Part shown: in pieces, positions 45,011 to 56,930 of the stretch
How the letters are laid out: the number at the start of each line of letters is the position of its first letter
Numbering within the stretch: position 1 is the first letter of the stretch
Origin: Rhyacichthys aspro
Lineage: Eukaryota; Chordata; Actinopteri; Gobiiformes; Rhyacichthyidae
Assembly: GCA_036850595.1 (NCBI GenBank)
Contig: CM072155.1
Location: 7,567,475-7,631,474 of the forward strand
DNA: 64,000 nucleotides
Direction of reading: 5' to 3'
Position numbers and translations under genes: made by a program
The notes under the pieces: model-generated
What the model was told of the DNA's origin: nothing
Databases searched by the model: none
Seen by the model: only the letters and a program-made list of their open reading frames with translations

Positions 45011-48000
45011 CTGAAGTCTACTGATAGGACAATCCACCCTTGAGCAAAGATGAGAAGAAAAAGTAAAAATATTATAAAGAATGTTGTTTTTCAAATAAAT
45101 TACACCTTGTTTTTGAGATGAGAAGTCATATTTCGACAGAAAACATGGTAAACGTTGGGCTTTTTCCCCAACAACAAAGCTAGTTAGCAGCAGCTTTAGC
45201 AACATCTCTGTATGACACGTGCTTCATGTATTTTATGGTCTACACTGCATAAAATAATAAGCAGAACCTGGCTATAATGTCACATAACATCTGTCACAGC
45301 AAATGTGCTTTAAAGTGCTCTTTATTTGGTCTTGTCTCTCCCTGCCATTAGTTGAGCTGTTCTTCAGTGTCTTTAAAAACGTCATTTGGAGCTGAAGCAG
45401 TGATGTATTCACTGAAAGTGGACTCAGCTGTAAAAACTGGGCGACAATTGAGCCAATAAGATTTTAGTCAACTCTGTGATGAATCAGTCGACCTAAGGCT
45501 GTTAGCACTAACCCACAAGTGTTTAATACAACCACATTTAATTTACTAAAACTAAACTATATAACATATCTTGTTTAAATAAAAAATATCTTTTACCGTT
45601 TATGCATCCTTAAAATTACATGAAAACAGGACCATGTTGGTAACTTTGTGCGTAAGCTAGTACAGCTGATTGTGAAGAATTAACGGCTTTTGGTTTTTAG
45701 CCATTATTTACAGAAAGCATAAAACACCTTTGATTTTCGATTCTATTGTAATATTTTATATGAGGCTTTGTCTGAATAAAGTCTGAAGTCATTCAAGTTG
45801 TGACAATAGTCTTTTTTTTGTCTCATCTACATTTTGGCTTAGGGCTTAAAACACCCACTGACAGGGAAGTAAAACAATATTTTCAGACGTAAAATAGCAG
45901 CTTTTTGTCAAGTGCAAGATGCCCTATTGCTGCTCTAAATCAGCTCCTCACCCTTTCACCACATCAATGTGTTTTTCATCTCGCCTTTCTTTCTTTTAAG
46001 CTATCCCATTGCTGCTTCTTCTGTCTCGCCCTGTTAATCTGCCTCCTCCGTCTCCCACATCCGCTCAATCCCTTTTACTCCTTCTCTCCCAGATGAAATA
46101 TTCATGCCATCCATACTGGCAGTGTAGCAGCAGAGCAGCTAGAGGAGTCAATGCTTTCAAAGACTACAGGCCTCCTAGCTTAGAGAATGAGAGAGGGAAT
46201 GAGTGAAAGAGGCAAGAAAAGAGGACGTAGGTGAAGTTTAGAAAAAATAGAAACGAAAAGCAGGAGCCGTGTCTTCACATCAAACAGCAGCCAGCGGATG
46301 ATGAAACAGCCTCCTTTCCATTTGCACAAACACTAGCATTGCAGAGGAGAGCAGTAAAGCATCGGACGAGAAAGGGATCATTCACTGCCTGGAGCATTTC
46401 AAACACCGGTTGACACATGATTAAACACCTCAGCTGATTTGTATGCCGTGCTTAGATTCTGCTAAAACTCCACTCCATGGGTCCTTGTGAGGCCATTTAT
46501 GCCATTATTACTCACAGGATACAATTCACTTTGGTAGTACACACTGTTTTGCATTTATACCAAAATAAGAGTCAATGGGGATTTTCTTTTGGGGGTGAAA
46601 ACAAAAAGTCAGCATCTTACATTGTAAATTAACCTTCCGTATAGGTTGTATTTGTTGCACTGATCTGGAAAGCTCTCAGATTCTTTTTTTTATTGTATTT
46701 ACTGTCTGTTTTCTTAATCTTACTACACCCACACACTTAAAACCTTAAACTGCCTTGTCTACAAAACACAAAGTGTGCTTTAGAACCATTATACTCCTTT
46801 GTGGAAATGAGCTCTTCCAGTCCTCCAAGCAAGCAGCAGGTGTCTACAGTTGTCTACACGAGATCCCTTCTCTGTGCCATACTAATCTGGAATTCGCTTT
46901 ATCTTATTATCCTGAGTTTGCACAACAGAGTCGCCGTCTGCCTGGTTGGCTAAAGCCCGCGCACGCTCCAATTAGGTGCCAAATTCTGGGTTGTTTCCAA
47001 GCAACCTACATTAAGCTGCAACCGCTGCGAGGGAAACGGGGCTTCAAAGCTTTGAAGGATGCCTTCTGAGTGTGTTTTATGTTGGGAGATTGTTTGTGGA
47101 TATGAGGAGGGAAATAAAGATGAGGGGCTGTAAGATATTAAAAGGAGCACAAATGGTAAACAGCTTTTTATGCTTATTTACCTGAAGTTGTGTAATAGGA
47201 TAAAGGAGCTGTTGCAAAGGGAATGCGGTTGTGAGGCTGTAGCTTCATTGATCGGAGATGTTGTGAATAAAACACAAGGCTTTGAGCGGTGGACCCCCCA
47301 GTGACCAGTGTGTCCCAATGGAGGAAGAGAAATGCAAGACGAAACGGATCCCTAAGGTATCCCATTACATAACTCAAAGCAACAATGATGCCTGAATTTC
47401 ACTCTCAATGTACACATATAATACCAAGGCATCCAAAATGGTCCTGATATAAATGCTGCCATGTTGACATTTTAGTTGAATATAGAACAAACCTGCAATA
47501 GCCATTGAGAGTTGCATTTAAATAGTTCCTCCAGCTCTTCTGTGGTGAGCCATTATTTGTTTGTACAAATTGGTTGTACCTTCTTAGAGGTGTTGAAGAA
47601 TTGGAAGTAAACACTTGTTGAAGTCACTAATAGCTCAATACAAATTGTAAGAGAATTGGTATACTGCCTTAGAGCTACGAAGTATTGGAACACATAGATA
47701 AACTGCAGAGACTCTGGATGACTTAAGCAGGAGAAGTTTATTACATACAGGCCCGGAGACAGTTGAACATTCAAGTCTGGCCATGCTTTCATAGGACTGA
47801 GCTTATAAAACCTCACAGAAGGTCAGTTTGCAAACAATGCAATAACAAACGGATGTTATTCAGTTATTATTCAGCTGATAGGGCTCGAGGTTGGAGACAT
47901 AATATCCTACAGATATCTAAGTATCTGCTGACAGAGCCCAAGGCTCAGGGCATCACAACCTTACAATAGATCCAAAATTCTCTAACACATGTCCACTAGG

Positions 48001-51000
48001 TTTTCAAAGTGTAGAGCAATCCTTTTTGGAAGATGTGTAGAATACAGCAGACCACTAATGTCTTTTTGTGATACTATAACTTCAGAGGTTGTTATACCAT
48101 ACTCTAGGTAACCGAGTATGACTGCAGAAGCAATATTGTGCATTAAATACGCTACACACAAATATTAAAATAACTGTGCAAGTTTTAATATAACTACAAG
48201 TGCATAATGGCCTCTAAGGGTAAGTGTTCTTTGTTTAAGGGGTTCAAATAATAACACCTACAAGAAAAGAGATTGCAAAACTACATGAGAAGGCTGGTTT
48301 AACTACTTACAAAGTATTACTTTGGAGACTCTGGTTGAAGCAGTGGAGCAGTGGTCACACAGACGACGGATGCTATACTGCACAGCATGGTCCAACCCCT
48401 GCATTCGGCTTCTGGACAACAGAGAGGAGCCAGTAGATGTCTGAGATCAGTGAGCTGCAGGATGGAATGCCACAAGCACTCAAACTCCAACTAGCTTGTT
48501 AAACTCAGATAGGTAAGAAAAGAAAAAATGAACTGAGGGTGAAAGTCTGTTACATGACATCTCCAATATTTTGAAAAAGCATGACAAATAATAATAAGTA
48601 CTCATTCTCTGGCACTTTTCATTTATTATAGGCTATGGTCATATGATGTTAGACATAATGTGACATACATTTATGTTTTCTATACTGAATACGTGTCTTT
48701 ATAAGTAATCCGTTCCTTCCCCAGCCTGCTTGTTACATAGTGAAGAGTTAAGTCTTTAACTTCGATTTAGCAGCCGTTCAGATCAATTCTTCATTTCCTA
48801 GTAGTGCTACTTACCATCCTACACCACACTTTGAGTCTGCATTAATATTACCATCCTGTTTATGACGTTTGACATTGTTTACATGTAATTAACGCATCCC
48901 CCAGAATCTGAATATAACACAGCTTTGTACTGCTGCGGGCCGGAGAAACAGCAGCCTGCTCTACTGGGACCAGCTGCTACATCCATAAAACATCCCCTCT
49001 CTAAGCGCTGTTAGCTCATTAGCAGAAACATATAACTTACTAATTAGTAGTCGGACGTGAGCGAGGATTCTGAAACCCCCACACAAGGTGAAAGTCAGAT
49101 TGAAGGCTTCACATATAATTGATGGTTTAATAACAAAAGAAAGAGGCAGGTGACAGGTTCAAAATGAGACAAAAAGACGAGACTGTGCTCGGGAGATGAA
49201 TATTTGATTAAATATAGGCACCTTTCAAATATTAATTCATTACTCGGCACTTTTCCGTGTTTGTGTGAGCGTGTCTTTCTGTACTGTCAGCATCAAACAG
49301 TTTATAATGCATCAACAGGGACCCTGCATCTGACAACTACTGCATTTTTGTTGAGCTTACAAAGTATGAGTAAATATAATGTTGGAATCTGGAGAGAGTA
49401 GATGGGTTTTGGAGCTAGGTAAAAGTTAAATGGAGTAAATGGTGCATGGTATATTATCAAGCCCAGTAATCACCATCCAAATATTGATCCACACTGAGTA
49501 AAAGATCACTTGGCACTGTATCGCGACTCCCTTCTTTGTAACAGTAGGTCACGCAGACACAGGTCACCCTAACTGCAACAATACTGTTTGGATTGCACCG
49601 GTGACATGATAACGCGCACAAAGACCAGCAAAAAAGCAGCACAGAAACTTACTTGAAATGTCAGCAGAGCTCTGAGTATCTTCCTCATTAGGCTGCTCCG
49701 AGGAGGGGACGAGAAACACAGACAGTACACGTGAAAAGAAAGACAAAAAAAAAAGAGATGTAAGTAATTCTTTCAGCCGCCTGGTCCTCACAGAGAATTT
49801 AGGACCAGGAAGGTGTTCAATAATGTATTGATTTTCTTTAGTGAGCTATCCGGTCTTTGTGCATTTGATCTTACTGATTTTCTGACACTGATGAGCAAAT
49901 TAATGTCTTAAGCACAGGAGACAATTAAAGCATGAAGTTACAGTAAATAGAGCATTTATTGACACTGGTTATTATATGCATCATTGCTTTGTATCGTGTA
50001 AAGGACTGTGAATAGATGTTCTTTAATGGCATACAGTAAAAGCCTTTAAAATTGTATCATAGGAACTGGAAATCTGGCTACTTAAAAAATCAAATCAAAA
50101 TAGTGAATAAGATGTGAGCAGGAAGAAATGAAGCAAACATAGAAGAATGTTGCCTCAGTAACAGGCTGTATCTGTAAGACAGATGAAGAAAGATGTAGTA
50201 TTTTAACAGTGTCAACAGAGTCAACATCTCTTTGTGTTTGTTCTCTTACTGTTACACAAATATGTTAATATTTCGTGCAGTAAATTTCACAACCAACACA
50301 CATCCCATAAAGGCAGTGATAACAGCTGTTGAACCAAATGTCTCACAATTTTATATTCCCTTAGCAGATTAGTATTCAACAAGAAACAGCCAGTGCCGTC
50401 GTGGGTCTGCAAATCTAAATCAAAATTATTATGTTTTAAATAATATCATCCACCACTGACACCCACGTTTTATTTTATATTTAGCCTTTTTAGTTTTATC
50501 TTAATGAAATGTTATTGAACACGTGGAATATCCATTTTTTTTAAGATAATGACGAAGAAAAAAGTTGAATATTGGGATGATATGTAGATTTTAAATTGAC
50601 TTGGAAAATAGTGCTGAAGTTTTCTGTAATGTCTTTGGGTTCACTCCATGTAAAATGGAAAATGTGGACATAGAATATAATTATCGGAGTTGAAGGATAT
50701 TTTGTGCATGTTAATATTGTGATATTGTGATATAAATGCCTTAAACCCCTAGAAAAAATGTGCTCAAAAAGAAACATGAAGTGCCAAGTTTGTCGGCTCC
50801 AGGCAACTGATAAGATAAGATAAATGGAAAAAAAGTGTTTAGAGTGTCATTCTGGTGCCATTGAACACTACTGAAAACCTACTTGATCAATTTAAAACTA
50901 CATATATCAACATTTTAAGAAATAAACCTTAAGTGTTGCATATTCTCTAGATGCTTCAAGTTGAAGACAATGTTGGCATTCCCAGTTCTGACTTTTAAGC

Positions 51001-51098
51001 GACCCCAGATCTACATGGCTTATGCAACATGCAGCAAATGTTTCACGGCTCAGGTTTAAAGAGTTTGCAGTGTTTGAGTGTGTGTCCTTTTTCGCAGC
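45011..51098. other. Gene-poor region
   Basis: About 6 kb with no supported coding exon or RNA gene. Sequence is AT-rich throughout. Short open frames have no family features. It may contain the promoter of the fam20c-like gene near its right end and the 3' UTR of gene B near its left end. Confidence 0.5.
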
Positions 51099-54000
51099 AT
51101 GGTGAGGAAACTCATGGGCAGATCCACTCGCTCCATCTACCTGTGTCTGGCGTGTTTGTCCCTTGCTCTGCACCTGCTCCTGGCCTTCTTCTGTCTCACT
51201 GTCCTCCAGACGGCCTGCGTCCTTCCTCCCACTTCCTTCTCGTTTTCTGCGTCCGTCCGAAGAGAACAGAGCCAACACAACGGTAGCACGTTACATAATA
51301 AAACCACAGACAAGAAAGTAATCGAATACATAAAGGTCAGGGGTCGATCCAAGCTTGAGGAGTTGTTCAAACATCCGCTGTATAATCTGCCGCATCAGGA
51401 GCTGCAAGAAGATGATTGGCTGCTGAGGGTGAAGGCAAATGAGGACAAAAGTAACGAGGTGAAGGAGAATAGTAATTGGTGAGTGGCAAATATGCTGGTT
51501 CAATACCAATAATTCTAATATCAAAACTGCCTTCAAAATTGATAAGTTTAATGAGTATAATAACAATATACCATTGCCCTTATACGCAATATGGAACGAT
51601 AAAAACACTGAATTGAACTGGATATAAGGAAATGGAAGGCTTTTGAGTGTGACTTTGTGAATACTACAATGTGAACCCTTACCGTCCACTTTAGGGAGAG
51701 TGCCAGTGATGAGAAGGGCTATGACAAAATAAGTTGGACCAAGGATGCGCACACACACCCTCCGTGGCTGCGTTTTCACCTGGGCATCACCCGCTGGCAG
51801 CTGTACGACAGGAAGAACCCCAACCTGAAGCATCTCACGCAATATCTGGCAACAGAGCGCATCCTCGGGGCTGGTGAGTGACACAAGGCATATTAATGAT
51901 GGCATTTGAACTCATCTTTGTGTGTCCACAGCCACAGTTCAAGTTCCAATAAGAGTTTATTTCAAGCTTGCTTTGCCAAAAAACTCCCCAACAGTCAGGT
52001 TCATGGATACAAAGCAAGAATTGTGCCTCTAATCAATACTGAGCATCATTTGAAGCACGTAACCTTTCTAGATCTGCACTCTGCAAAAAGACTACGTCAG
52101 CAACTGCAGTCTCCGGAGACTGTTATGTGTCAATATTTATATATGTAAGATAAAGTGTTTGTTGCAGATCTCCACAGTTAAGGCCACCACCCAGGCTACC
52201 TTTCAATATATGCTACATGAAGTAATATATTGCCTGAGTAAAAATCAATTCATTGTGGTGCTTTTGTGTTGGAAAGTTTATCGAGGTTGACTCATTAAGT
52301 CATTTATAGTTAGAAATAAAGTGTGTAAACTTTTTGCAGATCCACTTAGTTGACTACCACGCTGATGACAAAATTCTGCGGGGAATACTAAGACATGAAA
52401 TACAGTGAGATATGTCTGTACTTTTATTTCTCTTTTTTATGTGAGGGAACCATCAAAACAACGCCAAATATTTTCATTGTTTCTGGTATAAAGTTACATA
52501 GTGTAGCCTGACACATAACCCCAATTCTTTTATCTATTGTATATAAAATTTGTCTCGTTTCTGTTGATTTCCATGAGGCAGCACCAACGGACACAGAATA
52601 AACTGCCTCTGGACACAACTGGATAGACATACAACCAATCAGAAAACAGTGGGCGGTACCAAGAGACGCAGAATAAAACACCTTGGGACAAAACTGGACA
52701 ACCAGAAACAGTGCACTGCATTAAGCCTGTCCCATTTTCAATTGGGCTGACAGTGTTTCTAGTGGAAACTGCTGCGAAGGGAAGAGATTCCAAACACATT
52801 TCACTTTACGGATCAAACGAGTAGGTTGTTCTTGGTTTTTGAAAAATGTATACAAAGTAAAACAATGCAAACTTTGGGGGAAAAACTAACTCACACTTAC
52901 ATATAATTCAAATCTTTTGCCCCGTCCTTTAAATGCATTAGTTTGGTGTTTAATATTGGGTGTACACACTCCACACATGTTCATTTGTTCTTGACTCATC
53001 AGACACCATCCCTCATCATGATGAATAATGCATTAAGATTTGTGCTATATGCCAAAGATTAAAGTCTAATCTGGCTGATTACTGTATCACCTTTTTTTTT
53101 TTTAACACTTAGCGCAGTGGAACATTAAACTCAGGGTAATTCGACTTTAATCAGCATTCTAAATAGGTTTTATAAATAAATATGAGAGAGACATTAGGGT
53201 TTGATTAATATCTCTGGATTTGGCTTTTGAATTATTTACAAGGCTTGCTGCTGCGAGATCAGCATGCAACGAGCACAGGGCTCTCTGGCTTTGGATGACA
53301 TTCAAATTACACATTCACTATCACTCCATTATGTTCTGCCCAGGCATGGAAATGTGGAATTACTTTTGAAATGTACAAAATTTAGCTTTGCATTCATTTT
53401 GTTCATAAGTTGTAAACACTATAAATAATAATCCACATAAAACAACGCACATTAGACCAAGGCTGAATATTAAACTGCTGCTGTTGCTGGAATTCTAAAC
53501 AATCTTGTCAAATACTTCTCGTTCTAGTTCAGAAGTCAGGAGGCACTCAGCTCAAATTGGTCATATCATTCCCAAACTACGGACAGGCTCTGCTCAAACC
53601 CATGAAGTAAGAGTGCACATGTTCACACACACACACACATTAGTGCTTGAGTGCTGTGGCTAACTCGTTTGTGTGTGTGTGTATTTGCAGACAATCCAGA
53701 GACGCAGAGACAGACTTCAACCTCTTCTACTTCTCAGACTTTGAAAGACACAATGCGGAGATCGCTGCTTTTCACCTGGACAGGTACACAGGCTGAGGGG
53801 CAGGACTAAATAGTATTAGTCTCACACATTGAGCTAATGCAGCGCTCGTCTCATTGGAATAGTTAAGGATTAATGATGTCTGTGTAGAAAATAAGATAAC
53901 TAAAAAACTGTCCTTTTTTGGTATTTTGCGTAATTTCAACAGTTGTTTGTGATCTATCCAACTATCTTTTTGGCTCTTGCACTAAACAAATCAATACACA

Positions 54001-56063
54001 ATTTACAGATGGTGAAGTATTATTAGAATACAAGATTATACATAAAGCTATTAATCAAGACCAAAACATAAATAGCAATGTAATGCTTTTTAAAACACAA
54101 ATTACAAAGTTACAAATAAAGTGTTGACAGAACCTAAATGTCATAGCCTTATTCATTTTGACTATACTAGCACTCTTGGCCTTTATCTTAAAAAGCTAGG
54201 ATGACATTTCGATCATGTTACAACTCCACATGTGACTTCAAAAGGCTTGGATTAAGAAATATACAGAGTTTCAGTCCAGCTGGATGGATAAGAGTCAAAT
54301 AATATTTCATTCATAATATTCAAAAAGGAATCTTATATTCTGCTTTATAAATTGTTACAAATGTAGTTAAAGGAGACGAATGTTCTCTGAGGAGGGATAA
54401 CTTTTTACTTTGTCAATTCTCCTTGTGTGTGGGCTACCATGAGTTTACTTGAGATTACTTTTTGTTTAACTAGAGCCTTGTGAATATAGTTGAATAGAAC
54501 AAAATTGTTTTTGAATCTGAATCTACTCTCTTCACTTTTTTTTTTAGAGTTCTAGGCTTTAACAGGATCCCCCCTGTGGTCGGACGGCTGATCAACGTTA
54601 CCACAGAAATCAAAGAGATCACCACTGACCGCAAGCTGTCCAGGACATTCTTTACCTCACCTGGTGTGTGTGTGTGCATGGAGCAACACCTGCCTTCAAA
54701 ACTTTTACCTGTGACCGATCAGACTGTTTCTCTGCCTCCCTCTAGTGGGCAACGTGTGCTTCTACGGTCAGTGTGACTACTACTGCTCCACTGAGCACCC
54801 GGTGTGTGGCCGACCCCATGCCCTGGAGGTGTCCCTGGCCGCCATGCTGCCAGACCTGGCCCTGGCTCCTCGCAGGGCCTGGAGGTCGCCATGGAGACGC
54901 TCCTACAGTCGCACCAAGCTGGCAGTGTGAGTACAGTTATTATTCAGTAAAAGCCGCATGATTTTTCAGTAAAGTGTATTTGCACATTTACTAAACAAAT
55001 TAAAAAAGAAATGCTTGTTTAAACATTTTTGTCTGTCTAATGGTTTTAAAATGTAAATGAATGTCTTTCTATAAACACAAGTGTGCACTGTCCTTAATAG
55101 GAACTGTTACACAACCTTTAATTACTACCAATAAGTATTTTATGAAATTAAAAGTGTTACATACTGTTAAAAGAATTACTAGACTGCATTCTTAAATTGA
55201 AGACTGACACCAAATGCATTCTCAAATATATTAAATCTGGCAACAAACATACACTTTCACAGTTAAGATTTGAAAGTGTGTCTGTTCTGTGTGTTGTTGC
55301 CAGGTGGGAGAAGGACCCGGACTACTGTGACACTGTGAAGAAGACACCTCCCTACAACAAAGGCACCAGACTGGTGGACGTCATAGACATGGCCATACTG
55401 GACTTTCTCATGAGTAAAGCTTTACACTAAACAGAACCGATTACATTATGGTGTTATTATGTTTATTTAGAGTATTATATTGATAGGTAACATGGACAGA
55501 CATCACTATGAGACATTTGAGAAATTTGGTAACGAGACTTTTCTGCTGCATCTGGATAATGGACGAGCGTAAGTTAAACTAACAGTTCTTATCTTATGTT
55601 AAAGCTGCATGTGGTTTTGTGTTGTTTTTAACTTGTATGTAAACCTTAAATCCAATTGTGTTTTTTTAGGTTTGGCCGCCACTCTCTAGATGAGCCATCT
55701 ATCCTAGTTCCTCTCAAACAGTGTTGCAGGTACATCGCTTCATTAATTATCAAGTGCCAAACATTAAATCCAGAAGGTGAATAAACACTAACTTGTCTGT
55801 GCAGGATCCGTCGCTCCACGCTCCAGCGTTTGCACCTCTTGTCCCATCCGAGCTTCCGTCTGTCTGACGTCCTGCGGGAGTCACTGGCCCAGGACCCTCT
55901 GTCGGCAGTGGCCCCTCTGCTCTCAGAAGCCCACCTGTCGGCTGTGGACCGCCGCTTGGACAGTGTCCTGAAAGCTGTGAGCCAATGTGAGGACAAACAT
56001 CAGGATGTGGTTTATAATGACATGGAAGATTCAAATCAGCTGTTGGACTGGGGGTCGCAATAA
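51099..56063 (+). CDS. fam20c: FAM20C-type secretory pathway kinase
   Basis: Golgi kinase of the FAM20C type, which phosphorylates Ser in S-x-E motifs of secreted and biomineralisation proteins. Exons: 51099-51478, 51695-51873, 53528-53606, 53691-53783, 54548-54663, 54746-54926, 55304-55413, 55487-55568, 55670-55729, 55805-56063. All junctions fit; 512 residues. Residues 13-36 are a type II membrane anchor, then a variable stem with glycosylation motifs (NGS, NKT). The kinase core carries K210 (QALLKPMK), E236 (HNAEIAAFHLDR), D383 (NMDRHHYE) and D403 (HLDNG). These correspond to the nucleotide- and metal-binding residues of human FAM20C, so it looks active. FYGQCDYYCSTEHPVCG and the C-terminal QCCRIRRST region carry the family cysteines. 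S380 replaces the conserved Gly before NMDRHH, at a splice junction. Start: the first ATG before the anchor. Teleosts have several FAM20C paralogues; which one this is remains open. Confidence 0.9.
52545..52775. repeat. Possible diverged MITE in fam20c-like intron 2
   Basis: Contains AGTGGAAACTGC at its right side, CCAATCAGAAAACAGTGGGC in the middle and internally repeated steps (GACGCAGAATAAA against GGACACAGAATAAA). The layout resembles fish elements with GTTTCCACT ends, but no clear left end is seen. Confidence 0.3.
53607..53690 (+). other. fam20c-like intron 3 with facing (CA)8 and (TG)6 tracts
   Basis: This 84-nt intron has (CA)8 at 53624-53639, 17 nt after the donor, and (TG)6T at 53670-53682, 8 nt before the acceptor. 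In the pre-mRNA these can pair into a stem that brings the two splice sites together. The acceptor has almost no pyrimidine tract (GTATTTGCAG). This matches the AC/GT-paired introns reported in teleosts, where the stem stands in for U2AF2 binding. Confidence 0.7.
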
Positions 56064-56067
56064 TAAA
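56062..56067 (+). other. Poly(A) hexamer overlapping the fam20c-like stop codon
   Basis: AATAAA begins at the second base of the TAA stop (56061-56063). If used, cleavage would fall within about 30 nt of the stop and leave a very short 3' UTR. Later hexamers, for example near 56316, are alternatives. Confidence 0.45.
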
Positions 56068-56731
56068 TCATGTTTTATGTGTCTGTTGTCAGTCATGCTC
56101 TAAAACTACAATTCTATATGAGAAAGTCTCTTTAATATGACATGAAAGATTGAACAGTCATCAAGAATTTAGAAGCAAACTACCTCATACACAGCAATAT
56201 TGATTTAAAAAAGTAGTACATAATAAGCTTTTGGATTTTTGGAGGGTATTGGTGTCTATTATTGACAGTATTTTAATTATTTTATGGTGATATATCACTT
56301 AGGCATTCGTTCATAAAATAAATAACTCTGTGGTGGAGTTAACTACAGGAAAGAACAGTATGCAGGAGTCTTAGCATGTTGCAGTTATGTAAATTAACCA
56401 AATAAGTCTTGTTTTGGTTAAGAGGGCAACTTTGTTCAGATTGTTATTTTAAAACCCCATCATTTCTAATCCAATCCACTCTGAATTATATAAAAAATAT
56501 TAAGGTGGGAGAAACAGAGTGGTAAGGCCAGGCTCTTCCCCCGTTAGATGTCTGTCCACTAAATACTAATTTCATTGTTACATTTTCTTTTGTTAAATTA
56601 AGTTATGTTTTATTACAAGATTAGCAACACATTGGACAAAAAAACTATTGAGGTACGTGTATAGGTTGTGTACATTTTTGCCCACATTTAAAATCCCTCA
56701 AGAGGACTATTGACCTAGCGGCGTTCCCGTA

Positions 56732-56745
56732 GCGCCCTCTGCTGT
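56732..56745 (-). promoter_or_regulatory. CTCF-like motif (reverse)
   Basis: GCGCCCTCTGCTGT is the reverse complement of an ACAGCAGAGGGCGC-type CTCF core, about 190 bp before the SP-family start codon and between two genes in the same direction. Motif match only. Confidence 0.4.
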
Positions 56746-56768
56746 CCAAAGTGCATCAAAGAGTTAAC

Positions 56769-56778
56769 TTTCATTTTC
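56769..56778 (-). promoter_or_regulatory. ISRE-like interferon response element
   Basis: TTTCATTTTC is the reverse complement of GAAAATGAAA, an exact GAAANNGAAA ISRE core, within a good flank (AACTTTCATTTTCCAAA). It lies about 155 bp upstream of the SP-family ATG, where a proximal promoter element should be. Mammalian SP100, SP110 and SP140 are interferon-induced, so the position fits. Binding is not shown. Confidence 0.5.
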
Positions 56779-56930
56779 CAAACGTCACAGGAACTAGAAA
56801 ACAAGCGATGTACAATTAAACTGGCACTCCCCTTTTGTCCCAGGTCTATTTTGCCGTGATTTTTGGCCGTGTTTCACTCTGTAGTTGGAGGAGTTGTCTC
56901 TGGGTTTGCTTTAACTCACCTTTAGGCCTA

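Noticed and set aside
51291..51905. 204-codon open frame antisense to the fam20c-like exons 1-2
   Set aside because: It overlaps two well-supported coding exons and an intron on the plus strand, and its translation has no known features.
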